Shown in pieces: positions 8,923 through 16,866 of a stretch of DNA of 64,000 nucleotides; position 1 is the stretch's first letter; the number at the start of each line of letters is the position of its first letter. Origin of the DNA: MPNP01 sp965221445 (GTDB lineage Bacteria > Pseudomonadota > Alphaproteobacteria > Rhodobacterales > Rhodobacteraceae); NCBI GenBank assembly GCA_965221445.1, contig CBDCSF010000013.1:1178001-1242000 (forward strand), read 5' to 3'. Under the pieces are notes generated by a model. The model was not told the DNA's origin and made no database searches. It saw only the letters and a program-made list of their open reading frames with translations. The position numbers and the translations under genes were made by a program.

Positions 8923-9953
8923 TGGCAGAACTTGCAACTGATGAAATTCTAGCTGCCCGTGAGCAGTATAACAAAAGCATTGCAGTAGCTGTAAACAAGA
9001 AACGAAGTCTGTGGTTCCCCTATCTTGTATTGGCTTTGATGCTAGCTCTTCCAGCATTGCAATTTATTGGCAATTTCAACTATGTCATACATTTAACTCT
9101 GTTCACCGCTTGCTATGTAGTCATGGCCTCAGGCTGGAACATCCTTGGTGGATTTACCGGATATATTTCACTAGGACATAATGTTTTTTTCGCTATTGGT
9201 GGATATTTTGCAGGTATGGCATTCGCACGACTAGGCATATCAACCATAATCATGGCTCCTTTGGCAGGCCTTGTTGCAGGTTTGGTTGGTTATTGTATCG
9301 GCTTGGTAACACTTCGTGTACGAGGGCCATCCTTCATCATCTCATCACTAGCCCTAGTCATGATCTTTCGAATTGTCTTTGAAAACTGGGAGTTTATTGG
9401 AGGAGCCGCCGGTCTTGCCTTGCCCGTTAATGATCTTCCTGTTCAATGGGCTAAATTACCATATTACTATACCTTCATCATAATGGCGGCAATTTCGGTA
9501 TGGGTCAGCTATAGAATCAAACACTCCAAGTTTGGCCTTGGATTGCGGGCGATCTCCAAAGATGAAATTAAGGCGGAAAGTTCAGGTATCAACACACGTC
9601 TTTACAAAGTACTGGCCTTTGCTGTTTCCGCTTTTTTTGTTGGTATGGCAGGGGCAGTCTGGGGCGAATATCTGACCTACATTCGGCCCAACATTTTCCT
9701 GATCATTCTTATTTCTGTCAACATGGTTCTGATGTGTGTTCTTGGGGGCAAGGGAACAATAGCGGGACCTGTGATTGGGGCCGTACTTATCATTGCCTTC
9801 AATGAATTGTTTGTTGCAACCCTTGGTGCTTCAGAAATCAACGTTTTGGCAACCGGTCTTATCATGATGTTAACATTGATATTTTTTCCCCTGGGCATTG
9901 TGGGAACACTTGCCAAACACGGCAAGCTCCCGCAATTCCTGAATTGGGATTAG
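8922..9953 (+). CDS. livM: Liv-type ABC transporter permease (LivM family)
   Basis: 343-residue second permease. It has a longer cytoplasmic N-terminus and multiple membrane segments. The conserved GGFTGYISLGHNVFFAIGGY region and the ATPase-coupling loop GLGLRAISKDEIKAE are visible. It is coupled to livH by a one-base overlap and is followed after 3 bases by a glutathione S-transferase gene, so the importer is co-transcribed with enzymes. Confidence 0.94.
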   Translation: MAELATDEILAAREQYNKSIAVAVNKKRSLWFPYLVLALMLALPALQFIGNFNYVIHLTLFTACYVVMASGWNILGGFTGYISLGHNVFFAIGGYFAGMAFARLGISTIIMAPLAGLVAGLVGYCIGLVTLRVRGPSFIISSLALVMIFRIVFENWEFIGGAAGLALPVNDLPVQWAKLPYYYTFIIMAAISVWVSYRIKHSKFGLGLRAISKDEIKAESSGINTRLYKVLAFAVSAFFVGMAGAVWGEYLTYIRPNIFLIILISVNMVLMCVLGGKGTIAGPVIGAVLIIAFNELFVATLGASEINVLATGLIMMLTLIFFPLGIVGTLAKHGKLPQFLNWD

Positions 9954-9956
9954 GTC

Positions 9957-10739
9957 ATGTCACAATTCATTCTTTATAATGCCCCACAATCGACTTGCAG
10001 CCAACGTGTCAGGTACTTACTGCATGCCAAGGGTATAGACTTTGAAGAGCATAAACTTGATTTGTTTTCCGGTGATCAACTGAAACCCGAATATCTTGCC
10101 ATCAATCCCAATGGAGTAGTCCCGACTCTGGTACACGATGGGCAAGCTATCATTGACAGTGCGGTAATTCTTGAATATCTCGAGGATATTTTTCCAGACA
10201 AACCGTCATATAGACCAACCAATCCTACTGCAATCGCCAGTATGCGTTCCCAGATGCGGTTTATTGACGAGGTCCCAACTCCTGCCATTCGAGTACCATC
10301 CTATAATCTTGCATTCCTTCCTCATTTTCAGGCAATGTCCGAAGTGGAATTTCAGGAATTATGCGACAGCAAACCTTTAAGACGTGAATTTCTCATGAAA
10401 ATGGGACGAACCGGATTCCCTGAAAAGGATATGGATGAAGCTATTGGACGTCTCAAAAGAGGTATTGAACGGATGGCCAATTATATTGTGGATAGCGGCG
10501 AACCGTGGTTGTCCGGCAAGACAATCTCACTTTCAGATCTTGCAATCATGCCTGTTATAGTTCGTATGGATGATATCAATTTGGGCTATCTATGGGATAG
10601 TTACCCCTTAATCAGTAAATGGTTTGAACACATACAGGAAACCCTACCTTATAGGGACACCTATTACCCTGGATCACTCCTTACTGAGAAATATCCCCAT
10701 CTGGCTAAACTAAAAAAGAATACAACTAAACCTGTTTGA
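9957..10739 (+). CDS. glutathione S-transferase family protein
   Basis: 260-residue GST-fold protein. The N-terminal thioredoxin-like domain shows APQSTCSQRVRYLLHAKGI with a Ser/Cys active-site region, then the glutathione-binding NPNGVVPTLVHDG and DSAVILEYLED motifs. An alpha-helical C-terminal domain follows. Its start is 3 bases after livM, so it is firmly in the operon. GSTs in catabolic operons can cleave ethers, dehalogenate or isomerise; which applies here is unknown. It is longer than the standalone GST at 22669 and not closely similar to it. Confidence 0.9.
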   Translation: MSQFILYNAPQSTCSQRVRYLLHAKGIDFEEHKLDLFSGDQLKPEYLAINPNGVVPTLVHDGQAIIDSAVILEYLEDIFPDKPSYRPTNPTAIASMRSQMRFIDEVPTPAIRVPSYNLAFLPHFQAMSEVEFQELCDSKPLRREFLMKMGRTGFPEKDMDEAIGRLKRGIERMANYIVDSGEPWLSGKTISLSDLAIMPVIVRMDDINLGYLWDSYPLISKWFEHIQETLPYRDTYYPGSLLTEKYPHLAKLKKNTTKPV

Positions 10740-10833
10740 AATTTTGTTCAAATTGGACAAATTATCTACTGGATTTGACACAAACCAGAAACACGTAACC
10801 TTTGTTGGAACATTTTAATTAAGGAAATTATTG

Positions 10834-12132
10834 ATGAATCGAGCTCTTACACCCAATGTGTTAGTACCAGCGGACCTTGAGCCACACTGGAACTGGCGAG
10901 ACCGTCTACCCGCTTGGGGACACACCGATACTGATTTCGAACGTCGTGTTGATTTTGACCGTCTGCGTCGCTATCGATTGTCTCGCGCCCGTCAAGCATT
11001 AGCGCAAAGTGATTGTGGATCACTTTTGCTTTTTGATGTTAACAATATTCGATATATCTCCGCAACAAAAATTGGCGAGTGGGAACGTGATAAAATGTGC
11101 CGTTTCTGTCTCTTGACAGGTGACGACTCTCCGTATGTGTGGGACTTTGGTTCGGCGGCTGTACACCACCGGAAATATTCCGACTGGTTACTGCCCGATC
11201 ATTGTCGTGCTGGCGTTGTTGGCATGCGGGGAACGATACCACCGAGCTTTGGCTTAATGAAACGCTATGCTGAAGAGATTGCCGGCCTTATCCGGGAAGC
11301 TGGTATGATAGATATGCCCGTTGGTGTGGATTACGCTGAAACAGCAATGTTTTACGCCTTGCAGGAAGCCGGTTTGAATTTGGTTGATGGACAACAAATC
11401 ATGCTTTCAGCACGTGAAATCAAGAATTGGGATGAGATCCAGCTTCTGACCCAGGCAGCAAGCATGGTTGACGGAACCTACCATATGATCTACGAGAACC
11501 TTAAACCTGGTGTTCGCGAAAATGACATTGTAGCCTTGGCCAATAAAATGCTTTATGAAATGGGAAGCGACGATGTAGAAGCAATCAACGCGATTTCGGG
11601 TGAACGGTGCAATCCGCATCCTCATAATTTCACTGATCGTTATTTTCGTCCAGGCGATCAGGCTTTCTTTGACATTTTACAATCCTACCAAGGATACCGA
11701 ACCTGCTACTATCGTACCTTCAATATTGGTCGGGCGACGCCTTCCCAAAATGATGCCTACATCAAAGCTCGTGAATGGCTCGATGCTGCCATTCAGGCCA
11801 TAAAACCCGGGGTTACCACAGATGCTGTTGCCAAACTATGGCCGACGGCGGAATCCATTGGTTTTCCAAATGAACTGGCTGCTTTTGGGTTGCAATTTGG
11901 GCATGGGCTGGGTTTGGCCCTTCACGAAAGACCTATTATCAGTCGTGCAGTCAGTCTCGATAACCCAATGGAAATTCAAACCGGTATGGTTTTTGCATTG
12001 GAAACCTATTGTCCTGCCGATGACGGGTTTTCCGCTGCCCGAATTGAAGAGGAAGTTGTGGTGACTGACACAGGTTGTGAAGTCATTTCCCTCTTCCCGG
12101 CGGAAGAACTTCCGATTGCCAGTCGGTATTGA
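10834..12132 (+). CDS. M24-family (Xaa-Pro peptidase/creatinase fold) hydrolase
   Basis: 432-residue pita-bread-fold protein. The N-terminal creatinase-like domain (to about residue 195) is followed by the metal domain. Expected ligands D280, H357 (in GHGLGL), E390 and E405/406 are present, but the second Asp of the canonical motif is replaced by Cys (C291 in GYRTCYYRTF), so metal binding may be altered. ATG 10834 has AAGGAA seven bases upstream and is preferred to the in-frame TTG three bases earlier. Relatives include Xaa-Pro aminopeptidases, creatinase and the DMSP lyase DddP; I cannot assign a reaction. It lies between GST and E1alpha in the cluster. Confidence 0.82.
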   Translation: MNRALTPNVLVPADLEPHWNWRDRLPAWGHTDTDFERRVDFDRLRRYRLSRARQALAQSDCGSLLLFDVNNIRYISATKIGEWERDKMCRFCLLTGDDSPYVWDFGSAAVHHRKYSDWLLPDHCRAGVVGMRGTIPPSFGLMKRYAEEIAGLIREAGMIDMPVGVDYAETAMFYALQEAGLNLVDGQQIMLSAREIKNWDEIQLLTQAASMVDGTYHMIYENLKPGVRENDIVALANKMLYEMGSDDVEAINAISGERCNPHPHNFTDRYFRPGDQAFFDILQSYQGYRTCYYRTFNIGRATPSQNDAYIKAREWLDAAIQAIKPGVTTDAVAKLWPTAESIGFPNELAAFGLQFGHGLGLALHERPIISRAVSLDNPMEIQTGMVFALETYCPADDGFSAARIEEEVVVTDTGCEVISLFPAEELPIASRY

Positions 12133-12156
12133 ATCATCAACTCATGAGGCTGCACA

Positions 12157-13182
12157 ATGACCAAGTCAGTTCGAAAAAATACCGAGCAATACCTGCGTTT
12201 CTATAAACAGATGGTCCGAATTCGGACATTTGAGGAAAATGCAAACCAGTTGTACCTCAATGCCAAGATGCCTGGCTTGACCCATATGTATATTGGTCAG
12301 GAAGCTGTTGCGGTTGGAATTTGTGAAGCATTGGAGAGTACTGACCGAATTACTTCTACCCACCGTGGCCATGGGCATTGTCTTGCCAAAGGTGCTGAAT
12401 TCAAGGAAATGTTCTGTGAGTTGCTTGGCAAGGCTGAAGGTTACTGCCGAGGGAAAGGTGGTTCGATGCACATTGCCGATCAGGAAAATGGCAATCTTGG
12501 AGCCAATGCCATCGTCGGCGGCTCAATGGGCATAGCAACCGGTGCTGCTCTTTCAGCAAAATTGCTTGGTGCTAACACCGTCGCGGTCTGTTTTTTTGGT
12601 GATGGAGCCACAGCTCAGGGACTTTGGTATGAAGTCATGAATATGGCTGCCCTTTGGCAATTACCTGTCATCTATGCCTGTGAGAACAATGGTTATTCCG
12701 AATATACCCCTACAGCAGAAATTGCAGCAGGTTCCCTGAAGGCACGGGCTGAAGCATTCGGTATAGAATCACATAAAGTCGATGGGCAAGATGTTCTGGC
12801 GGTTCACAACCTCACGCAGGGTTTAGTCAATCGATTGCGAAACGGTGAGGGACCTTTTTTCGTGGAACTTGAGACTTATCGGTACCATGGTCATCATGTA
12901 GGTGATATCAATCGTAGTTATTACCGTTCTAAGGATGAGGAGGCGACCTGGCAAGAAAATCGTGACCCAATCGCCAATTTTGGCAAATGGCTTGAAGGAC
13001 AGTCTATAGCCAGTCCTGAGGAGTTAGACGAAATTGTTAACGGGATTCATACTGAGGCTGAGGAAGCAGTTCAATATGCAACCAATGCACCATATCCGAA
13101 TCAGGATGAGGTTGATACCCATGTCTTTGCTGGAGTGGACCACGCTCTGCCCTATATAAGTGGAGGCCGGAATGGATCGTGA
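12157..13182 (+). CDS. thiamine-diphosphate dehydrogenase E1 component, alpha subunit (pyruvate/acetoin type)
   Basis: 341-residue E1 alpha subunit of a 2-oxoacid or acetoin dehydrogenase complex. The thiamine-diphosphate motif begins GDGATAQG and ends ENNGYSEYTP. The substrate-loop region with RGHGHCLAKG and CRGKGGSMHI is typical of AcoA/PdhA. It decarboxylates the substrate and passes the acyl group to E2 lipoyl. It sits 24 bases after the M24 gene and overlaps the beta subunit by 11 bases. Whether the substrate is pyruvate, acetoin or another oxoacid cannot be read from the sequence. Confidence 0.92.
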   Translation: MTKSVRKNTEQYLRFYKQMVRIRTFEENANQLYLNAKMPGLTHMYIGQEAVAVGICEALESTDRITSTHRGHGHCLAKGAEFKEMFCELLGKAEGYCRGKGGSMHIADQENGNLGANAIVGGSMGIATGAALSAKLLGANTVAVCFFGDGATAQGLWYEVMNMAALWQLPVIYACENNGYSEYTPTAEIAAGSLKARAEAFGIESHKVDGQDVLAVHNLTQGLVNRLRNGEGPFFVELETYRYHGHHVGDINRSYYRSKDEEATWQENRDPIANFGKWLEGQSIASPEELDEIVNGIHTEAEEAVQYATNAPYPNQDEVDTHVFAGVDHALPYISGGRNGS

Positions 13183-14170
13183 AATCACTCATTCTCAGGC
13201 TGTGAACGAAGCCATTGCGGAGGAAATGCGCCGTGATTCAACTGTCATATTGCTTGGTGAGGATGTAGCCGAAGCCGGTACCCCTTTTAAGGTCTTATCC
13301 GGGCTTGTTGAAGAGTTCGGTACCGAAAGGGTCATCGACACCCCAATTGCCGAGCCGGGCTTTATGGGTATTGCAGTAGGTGCTGCCATGACGGGTATGC
13401 GTCCTATTGTTGACATCATGTTTGGTGATTTCCTATTTCTAATCATGGATCAATTATGTAACCAGGCAGCCAAAGCACACTACATGTCTGGTGGCAAACT
13501 GAGGGTACCACTCGTTGTCCGGACCAACCTAGGTGCAACACGCCGCTCAGCTGCTCAACACAGTCAATCGCTGCAGGCACTGGTGGCCCACATTCCCGGT
13601 TTGAAGGTTGCATTACCCGCAACACCCTATGAGGCAAAGGGACTACTGAAGTCAGCCATAAGAGATGACAACCCAGTAGTCATTTTTGAGGATAAACTGA
13701 GTTATCAAATGAAGGGTAATGTCCCTGAAGAGGAATACCTTATTGAATTCGGCAAAGCCAATTTGCTTCGCGAAGGCAGGGATGTTACGCTGATCGGTAC
13801 TTCATCCATGGTCCAGACATGCCAGGAAGCTGCCGATTTGCTGGCCAGGGATGGTATTTCTGCAGAAGTATTGGACCCACGGACGTTAGTACCACTGGAT
13901 GAGGCAACCATTCTCAATAGTGTCAAGAAAACATCGCGGGCTGTGGTGGTTGACGAGGGACATCAAAATTTTGGGGTAACTGCCGAGATAGCAGCACGAA
14001 TTTCTGAAAAGGCGTTTTATCATTTGGACGCACCTGTCATCCGCTTGGGAGCAATGGATGTACCGGTTCCCTTCTCACCAGCACTGGAAGACTTGACAGT
14101 ACCAACACCTCAACTCGTTGCCGAAAACGCTCTCTCTATCTGCTGTGGAGAATTGGTACATGATGTATGA
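13172..14170 (+). CDS. thiamine-diphosphate dehydrogenase E1 component, beta subunit (pyruvate/acetoin type)
   Basis: 332-residue E1 beta subunit. The N-terminus (VNEAIAEEMRRDSTVILLGEDVAEAGTPF region), the DTPIAEPGFMGIAVGAA motif and the C-terminal transketolase domain (DPRTLVPLD) are intact. An in-frame GTG lies four codons upstream, but ATG 13172 has GGAGG five bases before it and keeps the usual start. It overlaps the alpha gene by 11 bases and the E2 gene by 8, so the three are translated as one unit. Confidence 0.92.
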   Translation: MDREITHSQAVNEAIAEEMRRDSTVILLGEDVAEAGTPFKVLSGLVEEFGTERVIDTPIAEPGFMGIAVGAAMTGMRPIVDIMFGDFLFLIMDQLCNQAAKAHYMSGGKLRVPLVVRTNLGATRRSAAQHSQSLQALVAHIPGLKVALPATPYEAKGLLKSAIRDDNPVVIFEDKLSYQMKGNVPEEEYLIEFGKANLLREGRDVTLIGTSSMVQTCQEAADLLARDGISAEVLDPRTLVPLDEATILNSVKKTSRAVVVDEGHQNFGVTAEIAARISEKAFYHLDAPVIRLGAMDVPVPFSPALEDLTVPTPQLVAENALSICCGELVHDV

Positions 14171-15149
14171 CATCATCATGCCTGCACTAGGCATGACACA
14201 AGATTCAGGACTGATCCTCTCATGGAAAAAACAGCTTGGTGATGAAGTAGCTGTTGGCGACGTCCTAATGGAGGTCGAAACCGACAAGACAACCATGGAG
14301 GTTGAGGCACAACATAAGGGTTTTCTTACTAAAGTATACGCTGAAGAGGGGGCAGAAGTTCCAGTTGGAGAGGTTATAGCGATAATTTCTGATACGGCTG
14401 GGGATATTGAAATTTCTCAATCCTCAGTCAAACCAATAAAGGAGATAAAATCTCCAACTACTCTGAAAGAGCCAGATTTGGTACAAGAGGCGACTAACCT
14501 CCCTAAACCAGTTTCAAGTAAAGAGCAAACTAAGTACAACAAAATATTGGCATCGCCAAAAGCAAAACGTCTTGCAAATGAACATGGTTTTGATTTAGGA
14601 TTTCTTGTTCAATCGGGTCACCCTCAGCCCTACCATGTTTCAGATCTCAAGCATTTGGAATCTATGGCAACTACCAATACCTCAAATATCGAAGTATTTG
14701 TTCGTGCTCAACTGGATGGTGGTGCTTTCAGGGACTTTGGGGAATGGATCAAGTCTGAGACAGATTTACCTATTTCAGTTGCAATGGTAGCTTTTGCAGC
14801 AAGTGCTTACCAGGAAGCACTGGGTGTTGGCAATGTCGTCGTAAGAATAGATACCTTACCTAACTCAAGTATCACCTACACTATTCCCCAGTTTGCCGGT
14901 CTAGGTGATATAGTTCCATTGGAAATGATAGTAAAACCAGACCTGGTTGTAAACGACCTTACTCAAACAAAATTTTCAAGCATCAGGAGTGGTCCTGCTT
15001 TGGTTCCAACTTTTTCCATAGGCAATATTGGGGAAAGTATTGAAGTCCTGCTGGTTTCTCCTGAAGGCTCTTTGGATCAACTCCAGTTGGTTAATTGTAT
15101 GGAAGGTTTTATCAACAGACTGGAAGAACCTTTGATGCATCTGCTTTGA
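14163..15149 (+). CDS. lipoyl-domain E2-like protein lacking the acyltransferase His motif
   Basis: 328-residue dihydrolipoamide acyltransferase-like protein. Residues 1-75 are a complete lipoyl domain with Lys42 in ETDKTTMEVEA. An E1/E3-binding domain follows around residues 128-152 (ASPKAKRLANEHGF). The C-terminal part (about 175-328) is shorter than a normal catalytic domain and lacks the HRxxDG box: the corresponding stretch reads SPEGSLDQLQ, and the protein ends EEPLMHLL as E2s do. The usual catalytic His is thus missing, so transacylation may be absent or altered. Start ATG 14163 (or 14160) overlaps the E1beta end. Last gene of the cluster; no E3 gene is in the window. Confidence 0.8.
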   Translation: MYDIIMPALGMTQDSGLILSWKKQLGDEVAVGDVLMEVETDKTTMEVEAQHKGFLTKVYAEEGAEVPVGEVIAIISDTAGDIEISQSSVKPIKEIKSPTTLKEPDLVQEATNLPKPVSSKEQTKYNKILASPKAKRLANEHGFDLGFLVQSGHPQPYHVSDLKHLESMATTNTSNIEVFVRAQLDGGAFRDFGEWIKSETDLPISVAMVAFAASAYQEALGVGNVVVRIDTLPNSSITYTIPQFAGLGDIVPLEMIVKPDLVVNDLTQTKFSSIRSGPALVPTFSIGNIGESIEVLLVSPEGSLDQLQLVNCMEGFINRLEEPLMHLL

Positions 15150-15198
15150 ATTTCAATCTGAAATTCAACCCTATAAATTTCGACAAATGATTACAGAA

Positions 15199-15523
15199 TC
15201 AGTCTCCAATTGGACTTGGGCTAGTATCGTTGCTTAATGTCACTAATGTGGTACGAATGCGTCGTAGGTATTCCTTTACCCGCTCTGGATGTTTTTGTGC
15301 GACACCTGCAGCCTAAACATCAATAATGGCCATATAAACCAATCTGGATGCCGATGGTTTAAATATGTCCTGATCTTCTGGAACATCAACCTCAATGGAA
15401 ACATCTGTCCTGGCGGCTAATAATGATGCAGGTTTGGTTAGGTTGATTGCTCGTGCTCCATATTGTCGTGCAATGGAAATACTGTCAAGGAGTTCTTTAG
15501 GCTGACCACTTGCTGATAGGAAG
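15199..15523 (-). pseudogene. remnant of an RpiR-family regulator (SIS domain part)
   Basis: Minus-strand translation gives LSASGQPKELLDSISIARQY and onward through KHPERVKEYLRRI to a TGA at 15199-15201. This is the C-terminal SIS domain of an RpiR/MurR regulator. The N-terminal helix-turn-helix half is missing and an in-frame TAG lies at 15313-15315. The upstream edge abuts a truncated ABC ATPase remnant at about 15524, so a deletion joined the two. Such regulators often sit beside peptide ABC operons. Confidence 0.85.
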
Positions 15524-16268
15524 TTGGCTTAATTCCAAAACAATAAAGGCAATCAACGGAATAACATTTGACATTAACCCGGGCGAAGTTCTTAGCCTTG
15601 TTGGTGAAAGTGGTTGTGGCAAATCAACGGTTGGAAGAACATTGACACGTTTAGAAAACGTGACAAGTGGCCAAGTGCTTTTTGATGGTAAAGATATACT
15701 ACAAATGTCTGTATCTGAATTTCGTTCTTTAAGACGAGAAATACAAATGATTTTTCAAGATCCATACGCCTCACTTAATCCACGGTTAAAAATTGGAACC
15801 ACTTTGGCTGAGCCGCTTTATTGCCATGGTTAAGCAACATCACGGTCCGAAGCCCGCAATAAAATCTCAGGTATGCTTGAACGGGTGGGTATGGATCCAA
15901 GGGATATGCATCGTTATCCTCACGAATTTTCTGGTGGACAGCGTCAGCGTATCAGCATTGCTCGTGTTATGATTCTAAAACCACACCTGATAATTGCTGA
16001 TGAAGCCATCTCAGCCCTTGATGTATCCATTCAAGCACAGGTACTAAATCTACTCAAAGAGTTACAACGCGAATATTGAGAATGGCTATGCTCTTTATCA
16101 GCCATGATTTGGGGGTAGTGAGACACATCAGCGATCGCCTTGCGGTGATGTATGAGGGACAGGTCGTTGAAACTGGTGATAAATATCAGATCTTTGATGA
16201 ACCGGAACATCACTACACGTAACGCCTTCTAGCTTCAATTCCGCGTATTCCCGGAAAGGCGAGCTGAT
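15524..16268 (+). pseudogene. degraded dipeptide/oligopeptide ABC transporter ATPase (DppF/OppF type)
   Basis: Recognisable ABC ATPase sequence in pieces. The Walker A GESGCGKSTVGR and Q-loop IFQDPYASLNPR lie in 15540-15830. A TAA follows at about 15831. The signature FSGGQRQRI and Walker B IIADEAISALD lie in 15870-16079. After a TGA and a frame change, FISHDLGVVRHISDR continues to an in-frame TAA near 16220 and then RLLASIPRIPGKAS. At least two stops and one frameshift, plus a missing N-terminus, make it non-functional. It is probably the leftover of a peptide-uptake locus together with the rpiR remnant. Confidence 0.9.
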
Positions 16269-16646
16269 GATTGACCCAATTGCACTCTAACTTTAAGGTT
16301 TTTGTTGTTCTAGAAAAATAAGGGCTATTTAATCTTCAGCGGAAATACTTTTTCTAAATACTTAGTCTGTTACCCCTTCATGAGTGTTGAATAGCGACCC
16401 ATTGGGCGTTGAAAATAGTCAGAAATATTGCTCGGTGTTTGAGTTATTCTTTATTACCAAAACACTTTTTTCCCCATGTGAAATAATTGATTCAGCAAAG
16501 GTGAGATTATTACCAAAGGGTTTTTAATATTGAAAAAGCAAGCTCGTCTCAACCAATCACCAACAGACATAGTGATCCAAGATCAATTCCACGGTTCAGG
16601 AGAATATTTATTTATTGACAAGAATATACTCTAGTTGACAAAAGGT
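16269..16646. other. gap of about 380 bases without a gene
   Basis: AT-rich sequence between the ABC remnant and the Xre remnant. I see no frame, repeat or clear regulatory site in it. Confidence 0.5.
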
Positions 16647-16651
16647 TTATT

Positions 16652-16866
16652 TTTATTGAAGAATTAGTACGCGCCCGTACAGACGCAAAATGGACTCAGG
16701 AAGAGATTGCCCGATGTATGGGTACAACCCAGTCTGGAACCGCGATGTTTCAAAAGAGAAGTCTGTTCTTGGACAGAGGTAGAGAGCTTATTGAACTGCA
16801 CGCAATAGTTCTAATTACGGATTGTAAGGTATCAAGAGTTATGATCTCAGGAAATCATTTGATTTG
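16652..16866 (+). pseudogene. remnant of an Xre/HigA-type helix-turn-helix antitoxin-like gene
   Basis: In one plus frame, FIEELVRARTDAKWTQEEIA followed by RCMGTTQSGTAM matches the helix-turn-helix of HigA-like Xre proteins. After that the frame loses resemblance and runs antisense into the end of the NACHT-like gene. No start codon or ribosome site is visible. It is probably the end of a decayed toxin-antitoxin or regulator gene in the accessory island. Confidence 0.55.

Noticed and set aside
10834..12132. Calling the M24 protein the DMSP lyase DddP
   Set aside because: Only general fold similarity; the metal-site pattern differs (Cys for Asp) and no DMSP genes accompany it.
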